Both the position numbers and the translations under genes were made by a program. This document shows, in pieces, positions 1-9,296 of a stretch of DNA of 64,000 nt; positions within the stretch are counted from its first letter, which is position 1; each line of letters begins with the position of its first letter. The notes below the pieces were generated by a model. It searched no databases and was not told the DNA's origin. It worked only from the letters and a program-made list of their open reading frames with translations. The DNA comes from Aliiroseovarius sp. PrR006. GTDB lineage: Bacteria > Pseudomonadota > Alphaproteobacteria > Rhodobacterales > Rhodobacteraceae. The DNA is taken from assembly GCF_010500215.1 (NCBI RefSeq), contig NZ_JAAGOY010000008.1, positions 96,227 to 160,226 on the forward strand. Direction: 5' to 3'.

Positions 1-2107
1 GAATCTCGGTCCGCAGATGTTCGATCTCGGCTTTCAAAGCAGCGGCCTTAGTCTCAAGCTTGGCACGCTCAGCCGCCTGACTTTCGTCACGCATCCGGCT
101 GGCAAGTTTCTCAAGCTCATCCACCTCGCGCTGAATGTTGCGGATCTGCTTTTCGATCCCGCGCACCACGCGCAACTGCGGACGATACTCGCCCGAGGCC
201 GCCTGCACATTGTCGGCCGCCGTAAAGGCACCTTCCAGCTGTGCAATGGCGTTATCAGCGGCATCCAGACCATCGGTCAGATCGCCTGCCAGATCCTTCG
301 GCAGCACCAACAGATCCAGTCCGCGCGCAGCCGCAATCGCATCCCGCGTGGCCGAGTTTTGCGCCAACTGCTGACCCACGTAGTCCTCGACACACAGTTG
401 TAGTTTCGGGTTACGCGGCGGCGGGCTGCTTTCCGACAGGAAGCTGACGCGGTTGGGAAGATAGTTCACCAGCGGCGGGTACAGACCCACGATCACCAGC
501 GCCGCAATCTGCAACGAGATGAAGGCAATCACGCCCTTGTACATCTGCACCGTCTTCACGATCGCAGGGGCCACGCCGCGCAGATAGAACAGCGCAAACC
601 CGAACGGAGGCGTCAAGAAGCTGGTCTGAATGTTCAGACCAATCATCACACCCAGCCACACAGCGGTGATGTTTGCCTCGGGATCGGCCAGCAGGATCGG
701 GGCCACGATCGGCACCACGACCACGGCGATCTCGATGAAGTCCAGGAAGAAGCCCAGAACGAAGATCACCAGCATGACGATGAAGAACTGCGTCCAGAAC
801 CCGCCCGGTAGGCTAAGCAGGAATTCTTTCACCAGATCCTCGCCCCCAAACGCACGGAAGGCGGCGGTCAACATGGCGGCGCCCAGAAGGATGATGAACA
901 CCAGCGAGGTCGTCTTGGCCGTTTCCAGCATGACGCCTGCCAGCGTGTTCTCTATCTTCAGCACCCGCCAGCACGACCAGATCAGCGCAACCAACAGCAT
1001 GATCGAGCCGACCGCGCCAAGAATGATGCCAAACTGATCCGAGCCATCGTCAATCGCTTTCACGTTCATGTCGAAATTGGCCAACGCGAAACCGATCACG
1101 GCAAGCGATGCAATCGCCAGAAGCGCTGGATAGTAGAGCGTCTTGTTGGCTTCGGGCAGGCGATAGCCCGCCATGATCATCGCGCCCGCAGCACCAATGG
1201 CACCTGCTTGGTTCACGGTGGCAACACCGGCGATGATCGAGCCCAGAACTAGGAAGATCAGGGCCAGAGGCGGCACCAAGGTGATCAGCATGTTCTTCAA
1301 GAAGGCGTTGTCATACTTGCCCTCATAGGGCACAGCAGGCGCCTGCTTGGGCTTCAGGATCGCGTAGACAAGAATGTACAACATGTACAAACCCACCAGC
1401 AAAAGACCCGGGATAAACGCCCCCAAAAACATCTCGCCCGCCGAGGTCGAGCCCACATCGAACACCGACGGCATCGACAGCTCGCCCGTGGCGTCTTTGT
1501 GCAGCGCCTTACGCGCGGTCGACGCTTGGTCGGTGGCCGAGGCCAACTGGTCGGCCAAAATGATCAGAACGATCGAGGGCGGGATGATCTGCCCCAACGT
1601 CCCCGAGGCCGCAATCGTCCCGGTCGCCAGCGACGGCGAATAGTTGTTGCGCAGCATTGCAGGCAACGAGATCAGGCCCATCGCCACAACGGTCGCACCA
1701 ACGATCCCGGTGGTGGCGGCCAGCAGCGCCCCCACGAACACAACCGAGATGCCCAGACCACCCGGCACCGGGCCAAACAGCTGTGCCATGGTGACCAGAA
1801 GGTCCTCGGCGATCTTGGATCGCTGCAGCATGATACCCATGAAGATGAAGAGCGGGATGGCGATCAGGGTATCCCTCTCGACCTCCCAATAGACGCCCCT
1901 AAGGTTCGTCACCCCCGCAGACAGCCATTGGTTTGGACCACCCGAGTGGAAATAGGCATCTGTCGAGCCTGCAAAGATGTAACCGGCACCAGCCGCAAGG
2001 CCGATGGTGATGATGGCCGCGCCAGGAAGCGCAAAGGCCACGGGATAGCCGGACCCAAGGGCTGCGGCCATAATCAGGATAAGAAGGGCTAGGAAGTAGA
2101 ATTCCAT
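1..2107 (-). CDS. TRAP transporter large permease (DctM/TakM type), 3' end outside window
   Basis: About 702 residues are visible and the stop lies beyond base 1. The start ATG at 2107 is preceded by AAGGACACGACAG. The protein is a many-helix DctM membrane permease, with family sequence such as IAIPLFIFMGIMLQ near residue 85 and TSFLTPPFGFALFYLRG near 535. It is the ion-coupled translocation subunit of a TRAP importer. Ordinary DctM proteins have about 430 residues. This one carries a roughly 100-residue insert between membrane helices and a hydrophilic C-terminal tail (bases 1-430) rich in Glu, Lys, Arg and Ala with heptad-like spacing, probably a coiled coil. Long DctM proteins of this kind accompany TakP-like binding proteins. 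The gene lies 11 bases after the small permease, so it is co-transcribed with it. Confidence 0.9.
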   Translation of the reverse strand, partial: MEFYFLALLILIMAAALGSGYPVAFALPGAAIITIGLAAGAGYIFAGSTDAYFHSGGPNQWLSAGVTNLRGVYWEVERDTLIAIPLFIFMGIMLQRSKIAEDLLVTMAQLFGPVPGGLGISVVFVGALLAATTGIVGATVVAMGLISLPAMLRNNYSPSLATGTIAASGTLGQIIPPSIVLIILADQLASATDQASTARKALHKDATGELSMPSVFDVGSTSAGEMFLGAFIPGLLLVGLYMLYILVYAILKPKQAPAVPYEGKYDNAFLKNMLITLVPPLALIFLVLGSIIAGVATVNQAGAIGAAGAMIMAGYRLPEANKTLYYPALLAIASLAVIGFALANFDMNVKAIDDGSDQFGIILGAVGSIMLLVALIWSCWRVLKIENTLAGVMLETAKTTSLVFIILLGAAMLTAAFRAFGGEDLVKEFLLSLPGGFWTQFFIVMLVIFVLGFFLDFIEIAVVVVPIVAPILLADPEANITAVWLGVMIGLNIQTSFLTPPFGFALFYLRGVAPAIVKTVQMYKGVIAFISLQIAALVIVGLYPPLVNYLPNRVSFLSESSPPPRNPKLQLCVEDYVGQQLAQNSATRDAIAAARGLDLLVLPKDLAGDLTDGLDAADNAIAQLEGAFTAADNVQAASGEYRPQLRVVRGIEKQIRNIQREVDELEKLASRMRDESQAAERAKLETKAAALKAEIEHLRTEI

Positions 2108-2118
2108 CTGTCGTGTCC

Positions 2119-3111
2119 TTAATGGGCCGCCGGGGCGACTTCACGGTGTCCGGGCTCGTCACGTTTGTCGGCGACGGCCTCGAGGAAGTAGCTTACGAAC
2201 TGGATCAGCATGGTGATGGCGAACACGCCAAGGAAGGCGGCCATCTGATACTTGATGAACATGCCCACGCCACCAGCCTGCGAAATCTCGAAGTTGACGA
2301 TGGGGCTGTTGATGATCGCGGTCTTGCCGTTGAAGCCCACGGACAGGATCACCCAGACGGTGCTCATCCCCAACGCGATCGAGCCAAAGGCGTTCACAAA
2401 CCCACGTGTGGTGCGCCCAAAGCCTGCGTACAGAACGTCCACGCGAACGTGGCCTTCTTCAAACAGAGTATAAGCCGAGGCAAACAGGAACAGCGCCGCG
2501 TACCAATAGCGCACAAGGTCACCCATCAGTGCTTGCTCATAACTGAACACAAAACGCGAGATCACGATCAGCAGCTCGGCGGCAACAATCATCAGGGCAA
2601 GCCATGTGAACCCCAAGGTGCGGGTGAACAGGGCGATAACAAATCCGGCCACGATCAGCGGCATATGGATATAGGGGCCAACCCAGCGTGATTTGTTGAA
2701 CAGTTTCGTAGTGTCTTCGCTGAACATGCCGGCCAAGATGCCCTCGACCCGCATGAAGGCGATGGCACTGTCAGCGATGCCGACCAGTAGGACGGACCAG
2801 AACATAGCGCGGATCAGATAGACGTTGAACTTGTGGATCTTCATCGCGTCCCAGCGCAGCGCGTTGGCTTTGGTGCTAAGGACATAGAACGCCGCGACAG
2901 CGATGCTGACGACATAGACCGCCAGATTTGCCCAGCTGCCACCCGTCGCGCCGCCTTGGAAGATCGGCTTTGCACCGGGCATGCCGAAGCCTACGACCAG
3001 TGCATTGTTAACCAAAAACGCAAATAGGAAGCCAAGCATGCCCCATGCAAACAGCCGTGGGCCAATAGCCGGGTTGCCTTCGCGTGTGATGTCGGAAAAA
3101 TCGGTTGCCAT
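2119..3111 (-). CDS. TRAP transporter small permease, extended (DctQ type)
   Basis: This is a 330-residue membrane protein between the binding-protein and large-permease genes of a TRAP operon. The C-terminal half (about 155-320) looks like a normal four-helix DctQ, including the region YTLFEEGHVRVDVLYAGF, which resembles the conserved DctQ cytoplasmic loop. The N-terminal half adds about four hydrophobic segments (near 20-40, 60-85, 100-120 and 140-160), so the protein is almost twice the usual 160-190 residues. It should pair with the large permease downstream. The exact role of the extra helices is unknown. The assignment rests on position, hydrophobicity and the DctQ-like loop. Confidence 0.85.
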   Translation of the reverse strand: MATDFSDITREGNPAIGPRLFAWGMLGFLFAFLVNNALVVGFGMPGAKPIFQGGATGGSWANLAVYVVSIAVAAFYVLSTKANALRWDAMKIHKFNVYLIRAMFWSVLLVGIADSAIAFMRVEGILAGMFSEDTTKLFNKSRWVGPYIHMPLIVAGFVIALFTRTLGFTWLALMIVAAELLIVISRFVFSYEQALMGDLVRYWYAALFLFASAYTLFEEGHVRVDVLYAGFGRTTRGFVNAFGSIALGMSTVWVILSVGFNGKTAIINSPIVNFEISQAGGVGMFIKYQMAAFLGVFAITMLIQFVSYFLEAVADKRDEPGHREVAPAAH

Positions 3112-3134
3112 CAGCTCCCCCGAGGTCGGTTTAC

Positions 3135-3200
3135 GTAAGGTGTCCGGGCAGTGGTCGCCCCTGTGCCTTACAAAAGAGCGGGACCATTTCGGCCCCGCTC
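3135..3200 (-). terminator. Two hairpins between the TRAP binding-protein and permease genes
   Basis: On the minus strand a stem GAGCGGGGCC/GGTCCCGCTC (3176-3200, one mismatch, 5-base loop) is followed by TTTT. A second inverted repeat, GTAAGG/CCTTAC with further internal pairing, spans 3135-3171. The position directly after the binding-protein stop suggests a partial terminator or mRNA-stabilising element that lets the binding protein be made in excess over the permeases. Confidence 0.6.
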
Positions 3201-3224
3201 AGATTGTTTTTGGCGATCAGCGAA

Positions 3225-4313
3225 TTACTCGGTCAGACCCAGCACACGGTTACGCTGGTTGACGTACTCGACTTCGAACTGAGCCATCGTGCCACCCATC
3301 TCGCGCAGGCTCGACTGGAAGCTGTCGTTGATGCGTGCAGCCAGTTCCGAGTGGTCGCGGGTTTCTTCGAAGACTTCTTCCGCGGCTTCGCCGAAGCTGT
3401 CCCAAACATCGTCGTTGAACGAACGAACCTGTACGCCCTGCTCGTCAACAAGCTTGGCCAGGTACTCACCGTTCTTCGCGATCAATTCGTCGTGCGCATA
3501 GGCGTGCTCTTCCGCACAAGCGGCTTCGATCACAGCGCGTTCGTAGTCCGACAGACCGTCATAGAAAGCACGGTTCATGCCGAAGGCCAGACCGCCGCCC
3601 GGCTCGTGCATGCCAGCGGTGTAGTAGTACTTGGCAGCTTCGTAGAACTTCATGAAGTAGTCGTTGTACGGACCAACCCATTCAGTTGCGTCGATCGAAC
3701 CCGAAACCAGGTTTTCATAGATCTGCGAACCCGGCAGCGACACGGTCGATGCGCCCAGTTTCGACAGAACCTGACCACCCAGGCCCGGCATGCGCATTTT
3801 CAGACCCTTCAGGTCGTCTGCGCTTTCAATCTCTTTGTTGAACCAGCCGCCAGCCTGCGTACCGGTCGAACCACAAGCAAGAGCCTTCAGGCCAAACTCG
3901 CCCGAAACTTCGTCCCACAGTTCCTGACCGCCACCGAAGCGGACCCATGCGTTCCATTCAGGCGTCGACATGCCGAACGGTACCGAGGTGAAGTATGCAA
4001 AGCCCGGGTGCTTACCGGTCCAGTAATAGTCGGCCGCGATATAGGCCTGCGCGTTGCCCGAGGCAACTTCGTCAAACGAGTCGAATGCACCAACACGTTC
4101 GCCGGACGCAAAGTACTCAACATTCAGCGCGCCATCCGACAGTTGGGCAATACGAGCAGCCAGACGCTGCGCCGAGGTCCCCAGACCCGGGAAGTCCCGC
4201 GGCCAGGTCGATACGATGGTCAGGGTTTTGCCACTTTGGGCAAGTGCGGGCGTTGCAAGAGCGGTTGCACCAGCGCCCAGCGCTGCACCTTTTAGAAACT
4301 TACGGCGTTCCAT
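3225..4313 (-). CDS. TRAP transporter substrate-binding protein, TakP-like DctP family
   Basis: This is a 362-residue periplasmic binding protein of the DctP superfamily. The start at 4313 is chosen over the upstream in-frame ATG at 4397 because it is preceded by CTCGGAGGAGAA and opens with a twin-arginine-like signal (MERRKFLKGAALG ... ATPALAQ, cut near residue 26). Family features include GGWFNKEI near 150, the GLKMRMPG segment near 165 and DATEWVGPYNDYF near 205, the pattern seen in TakP of Rhodobacter sphaeroides, which binds 2-oxo acids. The conserved Arg in KMRMPG would hold the substrate carboxylate. Two permease genes follow on the same strand. The exact ligand is not deducible; an organic acid is likely. 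Confidence 0.92.
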   Translation of the reverse strand: MERRKFLKGAALGAGATALATPALAQSGKTLTIVSTWPRDFPGLGTSAQRLAARIAQLSDGALNVEYFASGERVGAFDSFDEVASGNAQAYIAADYYWTGKHPGFAYFTSVPFGMSTPEWNAWVRFGGGQELWDEVSGEFGLKALACGSTGTQAGGWFNKEIESADDLKGLKMRMPGLGGQVLSKLGASTVSLPGSQIYENLVSGSIDATEWVGPYNDYFMKFYEAAKYYYTAGMHEPGGGLAFGMNRAFYDGLSDYERAVIEAACAEEHAYAHDELIAKNGEYLAKLVDEQGVQVRSFNDDVWDSFGEAAEEVFEETRDHSELAARINDSFQSSLREMGGTMAQFEVEYVNQRNRVLGLTE

Positions 4314-4441
4314 ATTGGATTTTCTCCTCCGAGTTCTCAATTTTGTTCTTCTGAGACGCACAGGATAAGCAATGGCTCGCCTGCGCTGCCACGCCAATTA
4401 CTACGCAGCTAGATTTAGATTTCAATTGGAATCTACTTAAC

Positions 4442-4460
4442 TGGTAAAATTATCTTACCA
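4442..4460. promoter_or_regulatory. Inverted repeat upstream of the TRAP operon, candidate operator
   Basis: TGGTAAAATTATCTTACCA is a perfect TGGTAA-N7-TTACCA repeat about 130 bases upstream of the binding-protein start, inside the 360-base divergent gap between the TRAP operon and marR (4314-4673). The half-site resembles those of GntR/FadR-type regulators. No such regulator gene lies in the window next to it. Confidence 0.4.
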
Positions 4461-4643
4461 AGAAAACGCCAAACGCTTGCTGGCCCAAAAGAACAAACAA
4501 CACCGCACGATCGCTTATCCAGAACTGAAGCGCAACACGCTGGAAATTGACACAGTTTTCTTTACCACGCGCTGCTTGACGTGACGTCCACCACCCACTC
4601 GACATTAATTAACAATCTGGACATTTCATTTTCTGAACTATAT

Positions 4644-4655
4644 GTGAGCGCTCAC
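4644..4655. promoter_or_regulatory. Palindrome just upstream of marR, candidate autoregulatory operator
   Basis: GTGAGCGCTCAC is a perfect 12-base palindrome ending 18 bases before the marR start, just before the likely Shine-Dalgarno AGAGGGA. A repressor bound here would block transcription or translation start of the marR-RND operon. MarR proteins commonly autoregulate from such sites, so this is the best operator candidate in the gap. Confidence 0.45.
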
Positions 4656-4673
4656 CAAAGAGGGAATCCGTCT

Positions 4674-5132
4674 ATGAGCACACATACAGGTTTCAACACT
4701 GATGGGCTTGAACCCGAACTGCGCGCCCTGATGGGGGTCTTCTCGCTCTACACCTATATCGACACGAATATGCGTCAGCAGGGCGATGACTGCAGCGGTC
4801 CCAACCTGGAACGCAAGGTGTTGGTCAAACTGGATCGCCCCAAACGGATCGGCAACTTGGCCCGCGATTTGGATGCACTGCCATCGACCATGACAACCGT
4901 GGCCGACCAGATGGAAGAGCGCGGCCTAATTGAACGTATGCGTGACCCGGAAGATCGCCGCGCATGGCTGTTGTGCCTGACGGATAAGGGCCAGCAACAG
5001 CGTAAGGAAACGGTCGGCCTCGCCCATGAGCTTCTGCACGAAACGCTGGGCCTGACCGACGACGAGGTCGAGGCATTCGCCCAGATCTCTTTAAAAATTC
5101 ACCTGAAAATCCAAGAATTGAATAACGGCTGA
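4674..5132 (+). CDS. MarR family transcriptional regulator
   Basis: This is a 152-residue winged-helix regulator. The start at 4674 is preferred to the in-frame start at 4581 because it follows AGAGGGAATCCGTCT and gives a normal MarR length. The core DALPSTMTTVADQMEERGLIERM (about residues 62-84) is the recognition helix region, followed by the wing DPEDRRAWLLCLTDKG, a MarR signature with the conserved D-x-R-R. The adaptor gene of an RND pump begins 3 bases after its stop, so it very probably controls that pump and itself, with release by a small lipophilic ligand. Confidence 0.92.
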   Translation: MSTHTGFNTDGLEPELRALMGVFSLYTYIDTNMRQQGDDCSGPNLERKVLVKLDRPKRIGNLARDLDALPSTMTTVADQMEERGLIERMRDPEDRRAWLLCLTDKGQQQRKETVGLAHELLHETLGLTDDEVEAFAQISLKIHLKIQELNNG

Positions 5133-5135
5133 GTA

Positions 5136-6209
5136 ATGCACATGACCCATTCTACCCGTCCCCTAGTTGCCGCCGTATTGGCAACCGCATTGTCCCTTGG
5201 CTCGGCCACCGCGCAAGACAGCGCTGCCCAGCCAGAAATCGTAAAACCCGTCAAACTGATGACCATCTCGGAAAGCCAGCAGACGTTTTCGCGTACATTC
5301 TATGGCAAGGTCGTTGCCCGCCAAACCATTGATCTGGCCTTTCAGGTTGGCGGTCAGATTGTCGACCTCCCGATCATCGAGGGCGAGCTTCTGCCCGCGG
5401 GCAGCCTGATTGCGCAACTGGATCAGGAGCCGTTTTCGTTGGCGCTTGAGCAGTCCATCGTTCAGAAGGATCAGGCCGACCGCACAGTGGAGCGCCTGAC
5501 CAAGCTGAGCGGCAACACCGTCAGCCAAGTCACGATCGACGACGCGACAACACAGGCCAACCTTGCTGATATCGCCTTCCGTCAGGCCGAGAAGAACTTG
5601 GACAACGCCACGCTTTACGCTCCGTTCGACGCGCTTGTTGCCTCGCGCAATGTCGGCAATTTCAACACCATCGGTGCTGGCACCCCCATCGCGCGCCTGC
5701 ATGACATGAGCGAGATCCGCATCGAGATCGACGTGCCCGAGATCCTGTTCCAGTCCGCGGGCAATGAAGAGAAAATCGCGATCATGGGGCATTTTGCAGG
5801 CCACCCCGACGCCTATCCCCTTGGCATCCGCGAGTTCAACGCCGAAGCCGCCGCCGCTGGTCAGACCTATCGCCTGACCCTTGGGATGGCGCCAGTTGAA
5901 GGGCTGCAACTGCTGCCGGGATCGTCGGTCGACGTCCGCATCAGCGCGACCACGAACGTGCAGGAAATCAAACTGCCCGCCACCGCCATTTCCGTTGACC
6001 CGCAGGGCAACACGCTCGCCATGCGCTTTGTTGAAGGTGGTGAGGGTACCGGCACTATTGCAGCGACTCCAATTGAAGTGGCCACTGCCTCGGACGGCAA
6101 CTTCATTGTGACCTCTGGTCTGTCGGATGGAGATGTCATTGTCGCCGCAGGTGCCTCGTCGGTGCAGGATGGTGAATCCGTGCGTCCGTTTAACGGCTTT
6201 GCGAACTGA
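5136..6209 (+). CDS. RND efflux system periplasmic adaptor (membrane fusion protein)
   Basis: This 357-residue HlyD/AcrA-type adaptor has an N-terminal signal peptide ending near SATAQDS (residues 1-27). The lipoyl half-motifs (LAFQVGGQIVDLPIIEGELLP near 68-88 and ATLYAPFDALVASRNV near 160) flank a short helical hairpin at about 105-150. A beta-barrel and membrane-proximal domain follow to the C-terminus. There is no lipobox cysteine, so it is probably anchored by its signal or free in the periplasm. Start could be either ATG at 5136 or 5142. It lies between marR and the pump gene with short gaps, so the three form one operon. No TolC-type outer-membrane gene is present here. Confidence 0.92.
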   Translation: MHMTHSTRPLVAAVLATALSLGSATAQDSAAQPEIVKPVKLMTISESQQTFSRTFYGKVVARQTIDLAFQVGGQIVDLPIIEGELLPAGSLIAQLDQEPFSLALEQSIVQKDQADRTVERLTKLSGNTVSQVTIDDATTQANLADIAFRQAEKNLDNATLYAPFDALVASRNVGNFNTIGAGTPIARLHDMSEIRIEIDVPEILFQSAGNEEKIAIMGHFAGHPDAYPLGIREFNAEAAAAGQTYRLTLGMAPVEGLQLLPGSSVDVRISATTNVQEIKLPATAISVDPQGNTLAMRFVEGGEGTGTIAATPIEVATASDGNFIVTSGLSDGDVIVAAGASSVQDGESVRPFNGFAN

Positions 6210-6217
6210 GGCCCGAC

Positions 6218-9200
6218 ATGTTGAACATCGCCCGCGCCTCGATCGAGAAGCCACTGTATACTTGGCTGATCATCCTCACCATGCTGTTTGGGGGAACCTA
6301 TGGGTTCTTCAATCTGGGTCGTCTTGAGGACCCAGCCTTCACCATCAAACAGGCCGTTGTGGTCACCCAATACCCCGGCGCCAGCGCCGAACAGGTCGCG
6401 ACAGAAGTGTCCGAACCACTGGAAAGCGCTCTTCAGAAGATGGAAGAGGTCGACAGAATTACCTCGACCAACCGTCCGGGGGAAAGCCGGATTGATATCG
6501 AGATCAAGTCGACCTACCCGGCCGATGCCTTGCCGGACATCTGGACAAGGCTGCGCGCAAAGGTGCGTGACACCGCGCGCAACCTGCCATCGGGGGCCAT
6601 GACTCCCTTCGTGAATGACAGCTTCGGGGATGTGTTTGGCCTCTACTATGCTGTCACCAGCCCCGGCTTCACCGACGCCGAACGGCACGAACTGGCCACC
6701 TTCCTTCGACGCGAGCTGTTGGTCGTGGACGGCGTGGCAGACGTGGATCTCGCGGGCCTTCCAGACGAGGTGATATATATCGAGCCCAACATGACGCTGG
6801 CCGTCAATCAGGGCATCCCGCCGAATGCGATTGCGGGGGCCCTGTCGACCTCGAACTCCGTCGCCTCTGCTGGCGGTTTGGACAACGACGCCGGGCGCAC
6901 CATGTTCCGTGCGCCGGAAGGGTCGGAAACCATCGGCGACATCGCATCGCTCAACGTGGGTGTGAACGGCGTTCTGGTGAACGTCGCTGACATTGCACAA
7001 GTGTCGCGCGAACGGATCGCAAACCCGGATCAGTTTATCCGTTTCAACGGGCAAGAGGCCTTCACCATCGCCATCGCTGGCCTTGAAAGCGAAGATATTG
7101 TTCAGGTCGGCCACCGCGTCGATGCGCGACTGGCCCAACTTGGCGAAGACATCCCGCACGGGATCGACCTGCACCCGATCTATCAACAACATTTGGTAGT
7201 CGAGCAAAGCTCGAACGACTTCCTTGTAAACCTCGCCATGTCCGTAGGGATCGTGATTGTCGTGCTGGGCGCCTTTATGGGCTGGCGCGCAGCCATCGTC
7301 ATCGGCTCGACGCTTCTGTTGACCGTCGTTGGCACCATCCTGTTCATGTGGCTCTTTTCCATCGAGATGGAGCGGATTTCGCTGGGCGCCCTGATTATCG
7401 CGATGGGGATGCTGGTGGACAACGCCATCGTTGTGGCGGAAGGGATGCAGATCTCGATGCTGCGCGGGCGCAACTCGCGTCAGGCCGCAGATGATGCAGC
7501 CAAGAAAACCCAGATTCCGCTTCTGGGCGCGACCGTAATCGGCATCATGGCCTTTGCGGGCATTGGCCTGTCGCCAGATTCCACAGGTGAATTCCTGTTC
7601 TCGCTCTTCGCGGTAATCGGCATTTCGCTGCTGCTGTCCTGGGTGCTGGCGCTGACCGTGACCCCTCTGCTGGGCCACTATCTGTTCAAGCATGACAATC
7701 AGAATCCCGAGGACGCCTATAACGGGCCATTCTTCCGCCTGTACAAACGGACGCTCGATCTGGCGCTATCCGCACGTTGGATGGTGATTGCCGCGCTGAT
7801 CGCCATCACCGCAGTCTGCTTCATGGGCTTCGCACAAGTGAAACAGCAGTTCTTCCCGAACTCGAACACACCGCTTTTCTTTGTGTACTACAAGCTTCCG
7901 CAAGGCAGCTCGATCCATCAGGTATCGGACGATCTGGCGCAGATGGAGGCATGGCTGCTTGAGCAGGAAAAGGTGGTGTCGGTTGCGTCCTACGCTGGAC
8001 GAGGCGCGTCGCGCTTCATGCTGACCTATGACGGCGGCAAGGACAATCAAAGCTACGGCCACCTGATCATCCGAACTGAGGTTCTGGACGACATTCCCGA
8101 ACTTCACGCCCGCCTTGAAAGCTTCGGCAATGAAACCTTCCCGCAAGCCGAATTCCGCGTGCAGCGTCTGGTCTTCGGCCCGGGCGGCGGGGATCCCATT
8201 CAGGCACGTTTCTCGGGCAATGATCCGAAAGTTCTTCGTGAGCTGGCAGATCAGGCCGCAACGATCATGCGTGAAAACTCGGAAAACCTGTTGAACCTGC
8301 GCACCGATTGGCGCGAGCAGGAACTGGTGATCAAACCGATCTACGCCACCGAACGCGCGCAGACGGCAGGCGTGACTCGCGAAGACATCGCAGGGACCCT
8401 TCAGTTTGCCACGGACGGGCAGCGCGTGGGCGTATACCGCGAACGCGAGCGTCAGATCCCGATCATCATGCGCAGACCGCAGGAAGAGCCGTTCAACATC
8501 TATGATCAGCTGGTTTATTCCCCGGTTGCGGGCAGCCATCTGCCGATTGAACAGGTGACGGACGGGTTTGAAGTGCGTACCGAAAACACCCTTGTGCACC
8601 GCCGTAACCGCGTTCCCACGATCGCAGTTGGCGCAGATGTCGTGCCGGACGTGACCGCCGCACAGGCCCATTCCGAAATCCGCGCCGCGATCGAGGCGAT
8701 GCCGCTTCCCCCCGGCTACAAGCTGGAGTGGGGTGGCGAGTTCGAGAACGCGAGCCAAGCACAGGCCAGCCTTGGGGCACAGCTGCCGATCAGCCTTCTG
8801 ATCATGGTCATGATCTCGATCCTGCTGTTCAACGCGATCCGCCAGCCGATCATCATCTGGCTTCTGGTGCCGATGTCGGTGAACGGCGTTGTGGTCGGCC
8901 TGCTTGGCACAGGGCTGCCCTTCAGCTTCACCGCACTTCTGGGTCTGCTCAGCCTGTCAGGCATGTTGATCAAGAACGGCATCGTACTGGTCGAAGAAAT
9001 CGACCTTGTCCGCGCCGAAGGCAAAGCCCTGCGCCCCGCGATCATCGAGGCCTCGGCATCCAGGGTGCGCCCGGTGGTGCTGGCCGCTGTGACCACCATT
9101 CTTGGCATGGCACCGCTTCTGGGTGACGCGTTCTTCGTGTCGATGTCGGTTACAATCATGGGCGGTCTGGCCTTCGCGTCGATCCTGACGTTGGTTGCCG

Positions 9201-9265
9201 CCCCGGTGTTCTACTATGTGTTTTTCAAGCGCGACGAAAAACGCGAAGCCATTTCTGCGACCTGA
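6218..9265 (+). CDS. RND efflux transporter, AcrB/HAE-1-like inner membrane pump
   Basis: The 1015-residue protein has the typical RND plan: one N-terminal helix, a large periplasmic loop, six helices, a second loop and six helices. The proton-relay positions are visible: GMLVDNAIVVAEGM in helix 4 keeps the first aspartate of the AcrB Asp-Asp pair but has Asn at the second, and helix 10 has the lysine in MLIKNGIVLVEE. The opening NIARASIEKPLYTWLI and GRLEDPAFTIK resemble the multidrug and solvent pump branch rather than the heavy-metal one. Expected role: proton-driven export of hydrophobic compounds with the adaptor upstream. It ends before a strong terminator. Confidence 0.93.
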   Translation: MLNIARASIEKPLYTWLIILTMLFGGTYGFFNLGRLEDPAFTIKQAVVVTQYPGASAEQVATEVSEPLESALQKMEEVDRITSTNRPGESRIDIEIKSTYPADALPDIWTRLRAKVRDTARNLPSGAMTPFVNDSFGDVFGLYYAVTSPGFTDAERHELATFLRRELLVVDGVADVDLAGLPDEVIYIEPNMTLAVNQGIPPNAIAGALSTSNSVASAGGLDNDAGRTMFRAPEGSETIGDIASLNVGVNGVLVNVADIAQVSRERIANPDQFIRFNGQEAFTIAIAGLESEDIVQVGHRVDARLAQLGEDIPHGIDLHPIYQQHLVVEQSSNDFLVNLAMSVGIVIVVLGAFMGWRAAIVIGSTLLLTVVGTILFMWLFSIEMERISLGALIIAMGMLVDNAIVVAEGMQISMLRGRNSRQAADDAAKKTQIPLLGATVIGIMAFAGIGLSPDSTGEFLFSLFAVIGISLLLSWVLALTVTPLLGHYLFKHDNQNPEDAYNGPFFRLYKRTLDLALSARWMVIAALIAITAVCFMGFAQVKQQFFPNSNTPLFFVYYKLPQGSSIHQVSDDLAQMEAWLLEQEKVVSVASYAGRGASRFMLTYDGGKDNQSYGHLIIRTEVLDDIPELHARLESFGNETFPQAEFRVQRLVFGPGGGDPIQARFSGNDPKVLRELADQAATIMRENSENLLNLRTDWREQELVIKPIYATERAQTAGVTREDIAGTLQFATDGQRVGVYRERERQIPIIMRRPQEEPFNIYDQLVYSPVAGSHLPIEQVTDGFEVRTENTLVHRRNRVPTIAVGADVVPDVTAAQAHSEIRAAIEAMPLPPGYKLEWGGEFENASQAQASLGAQLPISLLIMVMISILLFNAIRQPIIIWLLVPMSVNGVVVGLLGTGLPFSFTALLGLLSLSGMLIKNGIVLVEEIDLVRAEGKALRPAIIEASASRVRPVVLAAVTTILGMAPLLGDAFFVSMSVTIMGGLAFASILTLVAAPVFYYVFFKRDEKREAISAT

Positions 9266-9296
9266 CCCACCCCCACTCACGGAAGCAGAACCGGAA

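Noticed and set aside
3105..4295. 396-codon open frame on the plus strand
   Set aside because: Lies opposite the TRAP binding-protein gene, has no ribosome site or domain, and is an antisense shadow.
5867..7693. 608-codon open frame on the minus strand
   Set aside because: It is antisense to the RND adaptor and pump genes, whose frames have clear domains. Its product is His/Gln/Arg-rich with no known fold, as expected from high-GC shadow frames.
7766..8758. 330-codon open frame on the minus strand
   Set aside because: Fully inside the pump gene on the opposite strand; composition is that of reverse-frame translation.
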